DNA of 64,000 nucleotides from Aminobacter sp. HY435 (GTDB taxonomy: Bacteria; Pseudomonadota; Alphaproteobacteria; Rhizobiales; Rhizobiaceae). This document shows positions 25,521 through 35,655 of this stretch, one piece after another; the first letter of the stretch is position 1; the number at the start of each line of letters is the position of its first letter. The stretch is taken from NCBI RefSeq assembly GCF_027568395.1, contig NZ_JANKZL010000006.1, forward strand, positions 62,001 through 126,000, read 5' to 3'. The position numbers and the translations under genes are program-made. The notes under the pieces are model-generated. The model did no database searches. It was not told where the DNA came from and worked only from the letters and a program-made list of their open reading frames with translations.

Positions 25521-25550
25521 CTGGTTCCATAACCCAGGATAAAAAAATGA
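25521..25550 (+). promoter_or_regulatory. preQ1-I riboswitch candidate overlapping the start codon
   Basis: CTGG (25521-25524), TTC, CATAA, C, CCAG (25534-25537) then GAT and seven A. This matches the preQ1-I (class I) aptamer: P1 stem, conserved GGUUC, ACCC, and A-rich tail. Loop CAU (25528-25530) can pair with AUG (25547-25549), so the pseudoknot helix P2 would contain the start codon; AGGA (25536-25539), the ribosome site, is partly in P1. Translational control by preQ1 is therefore likely, and it fits the downstream queuosine-precursor transporter. Confidence 0.8.
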
Positions 25551-26230
25551 ACTCCGGTTCACGATACCTGCCTTTTGTGGCAGCAATGGCGATTGTCGTC
25601 GTTGCGTCCAATATCCTTGTCCAGTTCCCCATGCAGGGGCAAATCGGATCTCTGGCGCTTGCCGATATCCTGACCTGGGGCGCCTTCACCTATCCCTTCT
25701 CCTTCCTGGTCACCGACCTCGCCAATCGCCGCTACGGGCCGAAGCTGGCGCGGCGGATCGTCTTCGTCGGCTTCATGACCGCGGTGGTCTGCTCGATCGT
25801 CATTCCGCCGGTCCTGTTCCGCTACGGCCTCATTCCGTTCGACACTGCGGCGGATCGCCTGGCCCGAATCGCGGTGGCCTCCGGCGCCGCCTTCCTGACC
25901 GCGCAACTGCTCGACGTCACCGTGTTCAACTGGCTGCGCCGGCAGAGCTGGTGGCGCGCCCCGATCTTCGGCACGCTGGTCGGCTCGGTGTTCGACACGG
26001 CGATCTTCTTCGGCGTTGCCTTCGCCGCGGCCTTCGCCTTTCTCGGCCCCGAAGACGCCTTCGCGATCGAACCGGCGCCGCTGTTCGGCATCATCGCCAC
26101 CGAAGCCCCGCGCTGGGTTTCCTGGGCGCTGGGCGACCTGATCTTGAAGCTGCTGATCGCCGTCTTTGCGCTTATCCCCTACCGGCTGATCGCCGCGCGC
26201 TGGTCTCAGCCGGCCATGGCCGCGAACTAG
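25547..26230 (+). CDS. Queuosine precursor transporter (COG1738, YhhQ/VUT family)
   Basis: 227 residues from the ATG at 25547; an upstream in-frame start at 25508 would read through the aptamer and is disfavoured. About six membrane helices, with the family hallmarks 'PFSFLVTDLANRRYGPKLA' and 'GSVFDTAIFFGVAFAAAF'. Such proteins import preQ0 or preQ1 for queuosine modification of tRNA. The preQ1-I-like aptamer in front gives independent support for that substrate over the vitamin names sometimes attached to the family. Confidence 0.88.
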   Translation: MNSGSRYLPFVAAMAIVVVASNILVQFPMQGQIGSLALADILTWGAFTYPFSFLVTDLANRRYGPKLARRIVFVGFMTAVVCSIVIPPVLFRYGLIPFDTAADRLARIAVASGAAFLTAQLLDVTVFNWLRRQSWWRAPIFGTLVGSVFDTAIFFGVAFAAAFAFLGPEDAFAIEPAPLFGIIATEAPRWVSWALGDLILKLLIAVFALIPYRLIAARWSQPAMAAN

Positions 26231-26236
26231 CCTCGC

Positions 26237-26665
26237 CTAGCGTTCTATCCGCGTCGACAGGATGATCGACGACAAGGTGCGCTCGACACCATCGAGCGCA
26301 CCTATCCTGTCGATCAGCGCATCGAGATCGCGCACCGATGGCGCTTCCACCACCACGATCATGTCGAAGTTGCCGCTGACCGAATGCAGCGTGCGAACCT
26401 CCGGAATTCGCTTCAGCACCGCCTCGACAGCAGCCGACACCTTGGGCAGCGCAGTGACCAGGATATGCGCCCTGACCAGGTTCTTCTCGTAGTCAGGCGA
26501 CAGCCTGACGCTGTAGCCCGAGATCACCCCGCGCTGTTCCAGCCGTTCTATGCGGCTCTGCACGGTCGTCCGGGACACGCCGAGCTTGCGTGCCAGCTCG
26601 GCGGTGGAGGCGCGCGCGTTCTCGCGTAGCAAGGCAAGCAGGGCCCGGTCCGGGTCAGTCGTCAT
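26237..26665 (-). CDS. Lrp/AsnC-family transcriptional regulator
   Basis: 142 residues from the ATG at 26665; a longer in-frame start at 26749 lacks family support. N-terminal helix-turn-helix (about 20-46: 'STAELARKLGVSRTTVQSRI') and C-terminal RAM ligand domain ('FDMIVVVEAPSVRDLDAL'). Divergent from the saccharopine-dehydrogenase-like gene, which it probably regulates in response to an amino acid. GGCA-N10-TGCC (GGCA at about 26714-26717) between the genes could be an operator. Confidence 0.87.
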   Translation of the reverse strand: MTTDPDRALLALLRENARASTAELARKLGVSRTTVQSRIERLEQRGVISGYSVRLSPDYEKNLVRAHILVTALPKVSAAVEAVLKRIPEVRTLHSVSGNFDMIVVVEAPSVRDLDALIDRIGALDGVERTLSSIILSTRIER

Positions 26666-26781
26666 TTCGTCGATACCATTCGTCGTTTCGCTCAAAACAT
26701 ATCGGCTTTTCGGCAATATCGATACTGCCTTTCGACGAGGCGTGGCCATAGAATCCGCGCGAAATTCCAGTCGAAGGGGAC

Positions 26782-27888
26782 ATGACCATGAAACAGATCG
26801 TTGTCGTAGGCGCAGGCAAGATCGGCTCGACCATCGCCGACATGCTTTCCGAAACGGGCGACTACAAGGTAACCGTGGTCGATCGCTCGCAGGCGGCCCT
26901 CGATTCGCTCGAAACCGGCAACGCCGTCGAAACGCTTAAGGTCGAGATATCGGAAGCCGGCGCGCTCGACGCCGTGCTGGCCGGCAAGTTCGCCGTGCTT
27001 TCGGCAGCGCCATTCCACCTGACCACGAAAATCGCCCAGGCTGCCGCCAAGGCCGGCGTGCACTATCTCGACCTGACCGAGGATGTCGCCTCGACCCGCA
27101 TCGTCAGGGAGCTGGCGGCAACCGCCAACAGCACTTTCATCCCGCAGTGCGGCCTTGCTCCTGGCTTCATCTCGATCGTCGCCAACGATCTCGCCAAGCG
27201 CTTCGATTCGCTGGAGAGCGTGCGCATGCGCGTCGGCGCCCTGCCCCAGTATCCGTCGAATGCGCTCAACTACAACCTGACCTGGAGCACCGACGGCGTC
27301 ATCAACGAGTATTGCGAGCCCTGCGAGGCCATCGTCGAAGGCGAACTGATCGAAGTGCCGCCGCTTGAGGAGCGCGAGGAATTCTCGCTCGACGGCATCA
27401 CCTACGAGGCGTTCAACACGTCGGGTGGCCTCGGCACGCTGTGCGAGACCTACAAGGGCCAGGTGCGCACGCTCAACTACCGCACCATCCGTTATCCCGG
27501 CCACGCCGCGATCATGAAGGCGCTGCTCAACGACCTCGGCCTTCGCCACCGCCGCGAAGTGCTGAAGGACATCATGGAGAACTCACTGCCGGCGACCATG
27601 CAGGACGTGGTGGTGATCTTCGTCACGGTCAGCGGCCGCAAGGGCGGACGCCTGCTCCAGGAAAGCTACGCCAACAAGATCTACAGCCGCAGCATGGGCA
27701 AGCTCGTGCGCAGCGCCATCCAGATCACCACGGCCTCCGGCATCTGCGCGGTGCTCGACATGCTGGCCTCCGGCGCCTTGCCGCAGAAGGGCTTCGTTCG
27801 CCAGGAAGACATCGCGCTCGACGCCTTCCTCGCCAACCGCTTCGGCCGCAACTACGCACAGGCAGGCGCCGCCCACCTGGCCGCCTGA
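26782..27888 (+). CDS. Saccharopine dehydrogenase-like oxidoreductase
   Basis: 368 residues; the first of two close ATGs has an AAGGGG ribosome site. N-terminal NAD(P)-binding fold ('VVVGAGKIGSTIADML'), then the saccharopine dehydrogenase C-terminal domain ('CGLAPGFISIVANDL', 'IRYPGHAAIMKALLNDLGL'). In bacteria such proteins act in lysine catabolism or as homospermidine/carboxynorspermidine-type enzymes; the neighbouring Lrp regulator favours amino-acid breakdown, inferred only. A strong terminator follows. Confidence 0.85.
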   Translation: MTMKQIVVVGAGKIGSTIADMLSETGDYKVTVVDRSQAALDSLETGNAVETLKVEISEAGALDAVLAGKFAVLSAAPFHLTTKIAQAAAKAGVHYLDLTEDVASTRIVRELAATANSTFIPQCGLAPGFISIVANDLAKRFDSLESVRMRVGALPQYPSNALNYNLTWSTDGVINEYCEPCEAIVEGELIEVPPLEEREEFSLDGITYEAFNTSGGLGTLCETYKGQVRTLNYRTIRYPGHAAIMKALLNDLGLRHRREVLKDIMENSLPATMQDVVVIFVTVSGRKGGRLLQESYANKIYSRSMGKLVRSAIQITTASGICAVLDMLASGALPQKGFVRQEDIALDAFLANRFGRNYAQAGAAHLAA

Positions 27889-27936
27889 TCGACATCCACT
27901 CAAGGGCAAACGCCCTTGAAGTCACAAGCTCGGGCA

Positions 27937-27966
27937 GCGAGGGGTTGGGGGACCCCTCGCTTTTTT
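27937..27966 (+). terminator. Rho-independent terminator
   Basis: Stem GCGAGGGGT (27937-27945) / ACCCCTCGC (27952-27960), 6-base loop, then TTTTTT (27961-27966). A second small hairpin CAAGGGC/GCCCTTG lies just upstream. Confidence 0.9.
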
Positions 27967-28036
27967 CGTTGGTGCGAACCGGGACGAAAGACTTCGCTGC
28001 CTCCCCGCCGAGCCGGAAGAGTATTCGCCCACCGCA

Positions 28037-28408
28037 TCAGACCGGCATCATCGGTCCGAAGAAGCCGATGATGCGTTCGATACGCGCATTGTCAGGCGCA
28101 AGCACTACGAAATCGACCCCTTCGGGCAGCGGCGTTCCATCGGCCTCGACGACGCGCCAGCCGAAGCGCGCCATGCCATGGTGAAGGTCGACTTCAGTTG
28201 TCCGCGCGATGCTCGCCCCGGGGCGGCTCGCCCGTATCCTTGCGATATGCGCCAACAGTTCGTCGCTGCCGTGCGTGTCGGCGCGGGGATCGGTGTATCT
28301 CGCGCCGTCGGCCCAGACAGCATCGAGCAACGACTTGCGCCGGACGGGATCGGGTTCGTTCCAGACCGCGCAATAGCGGTCGATCAGGTCGGTGACATCG
28401 GACGACAT
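28037..28408 (-). CDS. NTF2-like / SnoaL-like domain protein
   Basis: 123 residues from the ATG at 28408 ('MSSDVTDLIDRYCAVWNEPD'). It has the NTF2-like cone fold pattern: N-terminal helix, 'LLDAVWADGARYTDPRADTHG', 'HHGMARFGWRVVEADGTPLPEG' and a terminal 'IERIIGFFGPMMP'. The fold serves isomerases, polyketide cyclases and binding proteins; the function here is unknown. Confidence 0.75.
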   Translation of the reverse strand: MSSDVTDLIDRYCAVWNEPDPVRRKSLLDAVWADGARYTDPRADTHGSDELLAHIARIRASRPGASIARTTEVDLHHGMARFGWRVVEADGTPLPEGVDFVVLAPDNARIERIIGFFGPMMPV

Positions 28409-28457
28409 GTGCCGGCTCCCGCATCGCGATGCCCCGACCATAGCTGAAAATCGCCGG

Positions 28458-29477
28458 TCAATCGTCGTGCAGGATGAATTCCAGGTAGAGATTGCGCTGC
28501 AGGATCGAATGGTTGTCGTCGGAGATCAGCGACACCATCAGCGCGCCGTCGCCGCGCCACCACACGTCCATGCCTTCCATGTTGTCGATCTGGTAGCCCA
28601 TGTTGGCTTCCAGCAAGACAGGCCCGTCAGCGACTTGCCCCTTGGCAATGCTATCGGATGCGATGCGGCGCAGCCGCATCTTCACGCCGGAAGCCATCGA
28701 GAAGCTGCGCTCGAGCAGCAACAGATCGCCGTCGGGCAAGAAAGCGCCATCAGTGATGTCGAACTCGCCGTCGCGCTTGACGGTGAAGATGCCCTTTTGC
28801 GGCCCTTCGAGCATCGCGGCGAAGATGTTGCCGGCCGGATCGAGGCTTTTTTCGGATACGACAACGAGGCTGCGCTTCATCGGCGAATAGGCGACCGTCT
28901 CGAAGCCGCGGTTCTGGCGCAGTTCGTTGCGCGGCACCAGGAAATCGAGGTCGCGGAACGCCGCCTTCATGCCCTGCGGTTCGATGCGGAACTGGGCGAC
29001 ACGATGCGCGCGCTCGAAGCCGACGGTGGCGACGCCGTCCTTGACGGCGAGGCCTTCCGCGTCGGCCAGCCATTTCTTTTCGATGGTGTTGCCCGAGGCG
29101 TCGACCATCTGCTCCATGCGGAAATTCTCGATTCCGACCGGCTTCAGCGCCACATCGCGGACGACCGTGCCGAAAAACCAGAATCCGGTGTCGGCAACTC
29201 CGATGAAGTCGCCGCCTGGCTTGAGGAACCGGAACGCCGACAACGCACCGAGATTGCGCGACGACGACGTGAGTTCGAGCCCGCCGACGAATTCCAGCGG
29301 ACCGAACATTTTTTCATCGAGGCCAATCTGGAATTTCGAGATCGGCCGCGCCGAAATCGCGATGCTCTCGACCGCCGGGCTTTCGGCGATGGATGACGCC
29401 GTCAGCGACGCCGACAGTGCCAGAGCTGCCATCGCAGCGACCGCCAGTTGCCGCAATCGGGCCAACGACAAGATCAT
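28458..29477 (-). CDS. Esterase-like activity of phytase family protein, exported
   Basis: 339 residues with a signal peptide ('[23 protein letters not shown]') and a beta-propeller-like domain matching the 'phytase-esterase-like' COG4246 family ('[20 protein letters not shown]', '[13 protein letters not shown]', '[13 protein letters not shown]'). Periplasmic or secreted; enzymatic function not established. The start overlaps the cobT stop by 4 bases (ATGA), so it is translated from the cobS-cobT transcript, a conserved but unexplained linkage. Confidence 0.85.
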   Translation of the reverse strand: MILSLARLRQLAVAAMAALALSASLTASSIAESPAVESIAISARPISKFQIGLDEKMFGPLEFVGGLELTSSSRNLGALSAFRFLKPGGDFIGVADTGFWFFGTVVRDVALKPVGIENFRMEQMVDASGNTIEKKWLADAEGLAVKDGVATVGFERAHRVAQFRIEPQGMKAAFRDLDFLVPRNELRQNRGFETVAYSPMKRSLVVVSEKSLDPAGNIFAAMLEGPQKGIFTVKRDGEFDITDGAFLPDGDLLLLERSFSMASGVKMRLRRIASDSIAKGQVADGPVLLEANMGYQIDNMEGMDVWWRGDGALMVSLISDDNHSILQRNLYLEFILHDD

Positions 29478-31372
29478 CCGGCGCGCCGGAAGCCGCCGCG
29501 GCGGGTGTCGCGCGTGCTCTCTTCGCCGAACAGCGAGGCAAGCTGCTCGGTCATCGCACCGGCCAGTTCCTCGGCGTCGACGATGGTGACGGCGCGGCGA
29601 TAGTAGCGCGTCACGTCATGGCCGATGCCGATCGCCAGAAGCTCGACCGGCGAGCGCGTCTCGATCAGGTCGATGACGGCGCGCAGGTGGCGCTCGAGAT
29701 AGTTGCCCGGGTTCACCGACAGCGTCGAATCGTCGACCGGCGCACCGTCCGAGATCATCATCAGGATCTTGCGCTGCTCGGGTCGCGCGATCAGGCGCTG
29801 GTGCGCCCAAAGCAGCGCTTCGCCGTCGATGTTTTCCTTGAGCAGGCCTTCGCGCATCATCAGGCCGAGGTTGCGGCGCGAGCGCCGCCACGGCGCGTCG
29901 GCGCTCTTGTAGATGATGTGCCTGAGGTCGTTGAGGCGGCCGGGATTCGCCGGCTTGCCGTCCTTCAGCCACTTCTCGCGCGCCTGCCCGCCCTTCCACG
30001 CGCGCGTGGTGAAGCCGAGGATCTCGACCGAAACGCCGCAGCGCTCCAGCGTGCGCGCCAGGATGTCGGCGCAGGTGGCTGCAACCGTGATCGGACGGCC
30101 GCGCATCGAGCCCGAATTGTCGAGCACCAGCGTGACGACAGTGTCGCGGAACTTGGTGTCGCGCTCCTGCTTGAACGACAATGGCTGCATCGGGTCGATG
30201 ACGACGCGCACGAGGCGCGCCGGGTCGAGGTAACCCTCTTCCAGGTCGAAGTCCCAGGACCGGTTCTGCTGTGCCATCAGGCGGCGCTGCAGGCGGTTTG
30301 CAAGGCGTCCGACCACGCCCTGCAGGTTGGCAAGCTGCTTGTCGAGAAAGGCGCGCAGACGGTCGAGCTCGTCTTCGTCGCACAGCTCCTCGGCACCCAC
30401 GGTCTCGTCGAAGGCGGTCGTGAAGACCTTGTAGTCGATTTCCTTGGGCAGGTTGGCGAATGGATTGTCCTGCCGACGTGCCTCGCCTGGCGTCTCCGAA
30501 TCGACATCGTCGTCATCGGACATGTCGTCGGAGGTGGCGTCGGACGCTTCCATTTCGCCCGAGGGCTCTTCCTCGGCGGAGGATTCGGCCTCATCGGACC
30601 GCGACTGGTCGGCACCGGAATCGTCCTCGCCGCCGTCTTCGCTCTGCTCCTCGCCTTCCGGCTGATCGTCGTCCTGGTCCTCGTTTTCCTCGGTTTCCTG
30701 GTCGTCGCCCAGTTCCTCGGCCATTTCGAGCGAGGCCAGCATCTCACGCACGACGCGGGCGAAGGCCTGCTGGTCGCCAAGATTGCCGGCCAGATGGTCG
30801 AGGTCGGCGCCGGCCTTGTCTTCGACCCACTTGCGCCAGAGCTCGACCATGCGCTGGCCGCTCCTGGGCACGGGGCGGCCGGTCAGCTTTTCGCGCACGA
30901 TCAGCGCCAGCGCTTCCTCGAGCGGCGCTTCGGACTGCTCGGTCACTTCGGCGAGATTGGCCTTGGTGTACTTGTCCTCGAGCATCGACGAGATGTTTTC
31001 GGCGACGCCCGCCATGGCGCGGCTGCCGATCGATTCGACACGGGCTTGCTCGACGGCGTCGTAGACGGCGCGCGCCTGCTTGCCCTCGGGCGCGAGGCGG
31101 GCGTGGATGCGGCTGTCATGGCAGGCGCGCTTGAGCGCCATCGAATCGCCAAGGCCGCGCGTCACCGCGATGTCGTTGGCAGTGGCCTTCTTCGGCAGTT
31201 CCGGCAGCCGGGCGCGGTTGCCGGAAAGTGCGGGACGCTCCTTGGCGAAGGCGATCTCGAACTCGTTGTCGCCCGAGATGGCGCGCATGCACACCGTTAC
31301 GGCGCGCTTGAAGCCGTCGGCTTCCGAGCCCGTCTTGGATTTGTTGCGCGTGTTGTCGCCCGGGCCTGCCAT
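29474..31372 (-). CDS. cobT: Aerobic cobaltochelatase subunit CobT
   Basis: 632 residues. The middle (about 200-330) is strongly acidic, as in all CobT proteins, and the C-terminus is a von Willebrand A domain with the MIDAS motif DNSGS at 418-422. CobT forms a chaperone-like ring with CobS that drives CobN to insert Co2+ into hydrogenobyrinic acid a,c-diamide in vitamin B12 synthesis. Twelve bases separate it from cobS. Confidence 0.95.
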   Translation of the reverse strand: MAGPGDNTRNKSKTGSEADGFKRAVTVCMRAISGDNEFEIAFAKERPALSGNRARLPELPKKATANDIAVTRGLGDSMALKRACHDSRIHARLAPEGKQARAVYDAVEQARVESIGSRAMAGVAENISSMLEDKYTKANLAEVTEQSEAPLEEALALIVREKLTGRPVPRSGQRMVELWRKWVEDKAGADLDHLAGNLGDQQAFARVVREMLASLEMAEELGDDQETEENEDQDDDQPEGEEQSEDGGEDDSGADQSRSDEAESSAEEEPSGEMEASDATSDDMSDDDDVDSETPGEARRQDNPFANLPKEIDYKVFTTAFDETVGAEELCDEDELDRLRAFLDKQLANLQGVVGRLANRLQRRLMAQQNRSWDFDLEEGYLDPARLVRVVIDPMQPLSFKQERDTKFRDTVVTLVLDNSGSMRGRPITVAATCADILARTLERCGVSVEILGFTTRAWKGGQAREKWLKDGKPANPGRLNDLRHIIYKSADAPWRRSRRNLGLMMREGLLKENIDGEALLWAHQRLIARPEQRKILMMISDGAPVDDSTLSVNPGNYLERHLRAVIDLIETRSPVELLAIGIGHDVTRYYRRAVTIVDAEELAGAMTEQLASLFGEESTRDTRRGGFRRAG

Positions 31373-31384
31373 CTGAGCCCGTTC

Positions 31385-32371
31385 TTATCCCAGCACGACG
31401 TTGGCCGCGGATTCCGGCAAATCCTCGCCGAAGGCGCGCTGATAGAACTCGGCCACGACCGAGCGCTCCAGCTCGTCGCACTTGTTCAGGAAGGTCAGGC
31501 GGAAGGCCATGCCGACATCGTTGAATATCTCGGCGTTCTCGGCCCAGGTGATGACCGTGCGCGGGCTCATGACCGTCGACAGGTCGCCGTTGATGAAGGC
31601 CGAGCGCGTCATGTCGGCGACACGGACCATCTTGTTGACGATCTCCTTGCCCTTGGCGTCGCGGTAGTGCTTGGCCTTGGCAATGACGATCGCCACTTCG
31701 TTGTCGTGCGGCAGGTAGTTCAGCGTGGTCACGATCGACCAGCGGTCCATCTGCGCCTGGTTGATCTGCTGGGTGCCGTGATAGAGGCCGGTGGTGTCGC
31801 CGAGGCCGACCGTGTTGGCGGTGGCAAACAGGCGGAAGGCCGGGTGCGGACGAATGACCCGGCTCTGGTCGAGCAGGGTCAGGCGGCCCGAGGCCTCAAG
31901 CACGCGCTGGATCACGAACATCACGTCGGGACGGCCGGCATCGTATTCGTCGAAGCACAGCGCGACATTGTGCTGGTAGGCCCAGGGCAGGATGCCGTCG
32001 CGGAACTCGGTGACCTGCATGCCTTCCTTGACGACGATGGCGTCCTTGCCGACGAGGTCGATACGGCTGACATGGCTGTCGAGGTTGACGCGGACCATCG
32101 GCCAGTTGAGGCGGGCCGCGACCTGCTCGATGTGGGTCGACTTGCCGGTGCCGTGATAGCCCGAAACCATGACGCGGCGGTTGTAGGCGAAGCCGGCGAG
32201 GATGGCCATCGTGGTGGCCTTGTCGAACAGGTAGTCCGGATCGACGTCGGGCACGTGTTCGCTTGCCGCCGAATAGGCCGGCACAACCATCTTCGAATCG
32301 AAACCGAAGGTGTCTTTCACCGACACCGTGGTGTCTGGCAGGTTGGTGATGTCGCGATCGACCTTGTTCAT
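31385..32371 (-). CDS. cobS: Aerobic cobaltochelatase subunit CobS
   Basis: 328 residues, an AAA+ ATPase: Walker [10 protein letters not shown] (71-79), Walker B-type '[10 protein letters not shown]', '[13 protein letters not shown]' sensor region. Partner of CobT in the cobaltochelatase complex. Expressed with cobT and the phytase-like gene; no cobN lies in the window. No B12 riboswitch was seen in the 115 bases upstream. Confidence 0.95.
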   Translation of the reverse strand: MNKVDRDITNLPDTTVSVKDTFGFDSKMVVPAYSAASEHVPDVDPDYLFDKATTMAILAGFAYNRRVMVSGYHGTGKSTHIEQVAARLNWPMVRVNLDSHVSRIDLVGKDAIVVKEGMQVTEFRDGILPWAYQHNVALCFDEYDAGRPDVMFVIQRVLEASGRLTLLDQSRVIRPHPAFRLFATANTVGLGDTTGLYHGTQQINQAQMDRWSIVTTLNYLPHDNEVAIVIAKAKHYRDAKGKEIVNKMVRVADMTRSAFINGDLSTVMSPRTVITWAENAEIFNDVGMAFRLTFLNKCDELERSVVAEFYQRAFGEDLPESAANVVLG

Positions 32372-32486
32372 AGCGTCTCCACGCGCGAAGCCTCAGCTAC
32401 GCCGGCAATCGAAAATTCTTCGGGGGCGGTCTTAAAGCCTTTTCCGGTCAGAGGAAAGTTGGAAAAAGGCCGCGCCCGCGGCTGGC

Positions 32487-33095
32487 TCAACACAATCCCG
32501 CCTGCTTGAGCACGCGATAGGCCTGGAGCACATCCCGGAAACGGTCTTCGGAACCCCGGTCGCCTCCATTGGCGTCGGGATGATGGCGTTTGACCAGTTC
32601 CTTGTAGCGCGCCTTGATGTCGGCGCCCGTGGCTTTGGTGTCGAGGCCGAGCGTCTCCAGCGCCTTGGCTTCCAGCGGCTTTGCCTTGCGCTGGCGCGGC
32701 GCACCCTGGGTGCCGAACATACCGTGCGGGTCGCGCATGCGATTGGTGTAGCCGGCGCGGCCGGAGCGCTGCTGGGCGAAATCGGGCGCCGAGCGTGCCG
32801 AAGCGTTGGAGCCGATGGTCCAGGTCGGCCGGTGCCCGGTCAGCGCCTCCTTCTGGAAACGCGCGATATCGCCGTCGGCGAGGCCGGAGAAATAATTGAA
32901 GCCCTTGTTGTACTCGCGGACATGATCGAAGCAGAATTTGAAATACTGCCCCTCCGCCATGCGGCCGACCGGCGCGCGATGCGTACCGGGCTCCTTGCAG
33001 CCGTCCCACTGGCAGGTCGGCGCGCGCGACTTCAATTCGGCTTCCGGGTCCGGGCGCACGCGAATCTTGTCGAATAATTTCGAGTTCGGCTTCAT
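32487..33095 (-). CDS. DnaJ-domain protein with N-terminal Cys-rich part
   Basis: 202 residues. The J domain is at the C-terminus (about 145-200) with the HPD motif at 172-174 ('RHHPDANGGDRG'), so the protein can stimulate an Hsp70. The N-terminal part has conserved cysteines C28, C33 and C55 with a nearby His ('CQWDGCKEP', 'FKFCFDHVREYN') that look like a metal site. The layout is typical of a rhizobial family placed beside bolA and cobS. Client unknown. Confidence 0.88.
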   Translation of the reverse strand: MKPNSKLFDKIRVRPDPEAELKSRAPTCQWDGCKEPGTHRAPVGRMAEGQYFKFCFDHVREYNKGFNYFSGLADGDIARFQKEALTGHRPTWTIGSNASARSAPDFAQQRSGRAGYTNRMRDPHGMFGTQGAPRQRKAKPLEAKALETLGLDTKATGADIKARYKELVKRHHPDANGGDRGSEDRFRDVLQAYRVLKQAGLC

Positions 33096-33239
33096 GTGAT
33101 GTTATTTACCGCCTCTTGCTGCGGCGAAACAAGAATTGACATTTCCAGGATGATCGCCCTAACGCCTGATTTGCGGCCCAATTAAGCTGACGGCAGCGAT
33201 TGGTGGCGACGAAGACACATGTGGTGAAAGGCAGACCCG

Positions 33240-33542
33240 ATGTCCATACAGGCGACGATCGAAACGAAGCTGAACCAGGCATTTTCGCCGGAACGCCTTG
33301 TCGTGCTCAACGAAAGCCACCTTCACGCCGGCCATCACCACGTCGACGGCGGCCACGAGGCAGTCTTCGACGGCTCTGGCGAGACGCACTTCCGTATCCG
33401 CATCGTGGCTCCGGCTTTTGCCGGGATGAGCCGCATCGACCGCCACCGCGCGGTCAACGAAGCGCTCTCGGCCGAGCTCAAGGCAGGGCTGCACGCGCTG
33501 GCCATCGAGCCTGCCGCGCCCGGCGAAGCGACGCGCTGGTAG
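33240..33542 (+). CDS. bolA: BolA-family protein
   Basis: 100 residues with the BolA fold: 'IETKLNQAFSPERLVVLNES' and the conserved 'HRAVNEALSAELKAGLHALAIE'. The His-rich stretch 'HLHAGHHHVDGG' could contribute to Fe-S binding with a monothiol glutaredoxin, the common BolA partner in iron homeostasis. Divergent from the dnaJ-like gene. Confidence 0.93.
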   Translation: MSIQATIETKLNQAFSPERLVVLNESHLHAGHHHVDGGHEAVFDGSGETHFRIRIVAPAFAGMSRIDRHRAVNEALSAELKAGLHALAIEPAAPGEATRW

Positions 33543-33625
33543 CCACCAGGTCATCTTCGCGCCGTGCGGATGCTCAACGATTCGCGGAGCGAGTGCTGAG
33601 TATCATCTGCCGGCGATGACCATCG

Positions 33626-34537
33626 TCAGCGCTGTGTCGGCTGCGGCTCCACCACAGCCGGCCTGATTCTGATCCGCGCCAGGCGGTTCTTGTCGCGCTT
33701 CATGACGATGAAGCGCTTGCCGTGGAAGGTGAACGCCTGCTTTTCCTCGGGAATCGACTGGGTCTCGTGAATCACCAGCCCGGCAATCGTCGTCGCCTCG
33801 TCGTCGGGCAGGTGCCAGTCGAGCGCCCGGTTGAGATCGCGGATCGGCACCGTGCCGTCGACGACCACCGAGCCATCGGCCTCCTGCTTGACGCCCTGGA
33901 CGTCGATATCGTGCTCGTCGGCAATCTCGCCGACAATCTCCTCGATGATGTCTTCGAGGGTCACCAGGCCTTCGACCTCGCCATATTCGTCGACAACGAC
34001 GGCGAAATGCTGCTTGCGCCGCAGGAAGGCGTTGAGCTGTTCCTGAAGCGTGGTCGTATCGGGCACGAACCACGGCTTGGACGCCACTTTCGGCACATCG
34101 ACCTTTGAATAATCGCCCTCGACGTCATTCAGCGCGCGCAACAGATCCTTTGCGTGGACCACGCCGACGATGTTGTCGATGGAGCCGCGCCACAGCGGCA
34201 TGCGCGTATAGGGGCTCTGCAGGATCTCGCGGACCAGCGCCTCGGATGCCATGTCAGCATTGACCGAACGCATATTGGTGCGGTGGACCATGACGTCGGA
34301 AACTTCAAGCTCATGCAGGTCGAGCAGGCCACCGACCTGGTCGCGGTCCTGCTTGACCACCTGGCCGTCGCGGTGAAGCTCGTCGACGGCCCCGCGCAAC
34401 TCGTCGTGGCCGGAACGCTGCGGCGTCAGCGCAAACAACTCGTAGCCGAGCGCGGCCAGAATGCGGTCGCGGAATACCAGGAAGGCCAGGATCAGCCCCG
34501 CAAGAATGCCCGCGACGATCCAGCCAGCTTCGCTCAT
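33626..34537 (-). CDS. CBS-domain HlyC/CorC-family protein lacking the DUF21 membrane domain
   Basis: 303 residues. Two CBS domains (about 85-205: '[16 protein letters not shown]', '[20 protein letters not shown]') and a C-terminal CorC_HlyC domain ('[16 protein letters not shown]'). Relatives beside aroB in this order usually have ~430 residues with a multi-helix DUF21 domain; here the first helix ('[17 protein letters not shown]') runs almost directly into the CBS part, as if about 120 residues were removed in frame. The start overlaps the aroB stop (ATGA), so the N-terminus is not mis-called. Possible role in Mg2+/Co2+ handling. Confidence 0.85.
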   Translation of the reverse strand: MSEAGWIVAGILAGLILAFLVFRDRILAALGYELFALTPQRSGHDELRGAVDELHRDGQVVKQDRDQVGGLLDLHELEVSDVMVHRTNMRSVNADMASEALVREILQSPYTRMPLWRGSIDNIVGVVHAKDLLRALNDVEGDYSKVDVPKVASKPWFVPDTTTLQEQLNAFLRRKQHFAVVVDEYGEVEGLVTLEDIIEEIVGEIADEHDIDVQGVKQEADGSVVVDGTVPIRDLNRALDWHLPDDEATTIAGLVIHETQSIPEEKQAFTFHGKRFIVMKRDKNRLARIRIRPAVVEPQPTQR

Positions 34538-35655
34538 CCGCCGTGGTTTTCCTTGAGGAACGAGAGCACTTCCGAGGCCGGCACGTCCCTGGCGATGAGG
34601 GACTGGCCAATGCCGCGCGTCAGGATGAAGGTCAGCGCGCCGCGCGACACCTTCTTGTCCTGGGCGATATAGTCGAACAGCGCTTCCGCGTCGGGCAGGC
34701 TGCCGGGGATGTCCGCCATGCGCCAGGGCAGGCCAACATCGCGCAGGTGCGCCTCGACGCGTGCCGCATCGTCGGGGCTGGCCAGGTTGAGCCGGGCCGA
34801 GAAGCGATGCGCCAGGGCCATGCCGATGGCGACGCCTTCGCCGTGCACCAGGCGCTTGCTGTCATAGGCGGTCGCTGCTTCCAGAGCGTGTCCAAAGGTA
34901 TGGCCGAGATTGAGCAGCGCCCGATCCCCGGTCTCGAATTCGTCGCGGGCGACCACTTCCGCCTTGGCGCGGCAGGACTGGGCGATCGCTTCGATGCGCG
35001 CCGAACCGCCGGAGAAGACCTCCCGCCAGTTCTTCTCCAGCCAGGCGAAGAAGTCAGGACGGTCGATCAGGCCGTACTTGGCGACCTCGGCATAACCGGC
35101 GCGGAATTCGCGCAGCGGCAGCGTGTCCAGCGCCGACGTGTCGGCCAGCACCAGCTTGGGCTGGTGGAAGACACCGATAAGGTTCTTGCCGCGCGGGCTG
35201 TTGATCCCGGTCTTGCCGCCGACCGAAGAATCGACCTGCGCCAAAAGCGAGGTCGGCATCTGCACGAAATTCATGCCTCGCCGCACGATGCCAGCGGCAA
35301 ATCCGGTGAGGTCGCCGATGACCCCGCCACCGAGGGCTACGACCGCATCGCCCCGCTCGAGCCGGGCAGCGATGATGTCATCAACGACGGCCTGCAGATG
35401 CTCGAAGCTTTTCGTCTTTTCGCCGGCCGGCAGGGTGACCACCGCTGGCGCCGCCCCGGCGGCGGTGAGGCTTTCGACCAGCGGCTGGAGATGCGCGGCA
35501 GCGACGTTTTCGTCGGTGACGATGGCGGTGCGCGCCTTGGGCAGGCGCTGCTTGATGAGCTCGCCGCCCCGCGCGATCAGGCCCGGACCGATCAGAATGT
35601 CGTAGGCACGGTCGCCAAGCCCGACTTCGACAGTGACGACATCGCTTTCGCTCAT
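34534..35655 (-). CDS. aroB: 3-dehydroquinate synthase
   Basis: 373 residues from the ATG at 35655, which overlaps the aroK stop by 4 bases; an in-frame start at 35715 would lie inside aroK. NAD+/Zn2+ enzyme motifs: '[16 protein letters not shown]', '[20 protein letters not shown]', '[11 protein letters not shown]', and zinc ligands in '[12 protein letters not shown]' and 'HGEGVAIGM'. It cyclises DAHP to 3-dehydroquinate, step two of the shikimate pathway. Coupled with aroK and the CBS gene. Confidence 0.95.
   Translation of the reverse strand: MSESDVVTVEVGLGDRAYDILIGPGLIARGGELIKQRLPKARTAIVTDENVAAAHLQPLVESLTAAGAAPAVVTLPAGEKTKSFEHLQAVVDDIIAARLERGDAVVALGGGVIGDLTGFAAGIVRRGMNFVQMPTSLLAQVDSSVGGKTGINSPRGKNLIGVFHQPKLVLADTSALDTLPLREFRAGYAEVAKYGLIDRPDFFAWLEKNWREVFSGGSARIEAIAQSCRAKAEVVARDEFETGDRALLNLGHTFGHALEAATAYDSKRLVHGEGVAIGMALAHRFSARLNLASPDDAARVEAHLRDVGLPWRMADIPGSLPDAEALFDYIAQDKKVSRGALTFILTRGIGQSLIARDVPASEVLSFLKENHGG

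Noticed and set aside
32372-32486. Cobalamin riboswitch before cobS
   Set aside because: The 115-base gap has no B12-box-like 'GCCACTG' text or suitable fold.
29393-32509. 1038-codon open frame on the plus strand opposite cobT and cobS
   Set aside because: cobT and cobS have full family motifs on the minus strand; the antisense frame is Asp/Gly/Val/Arg-rich without motifs, a GC-bias shadow.
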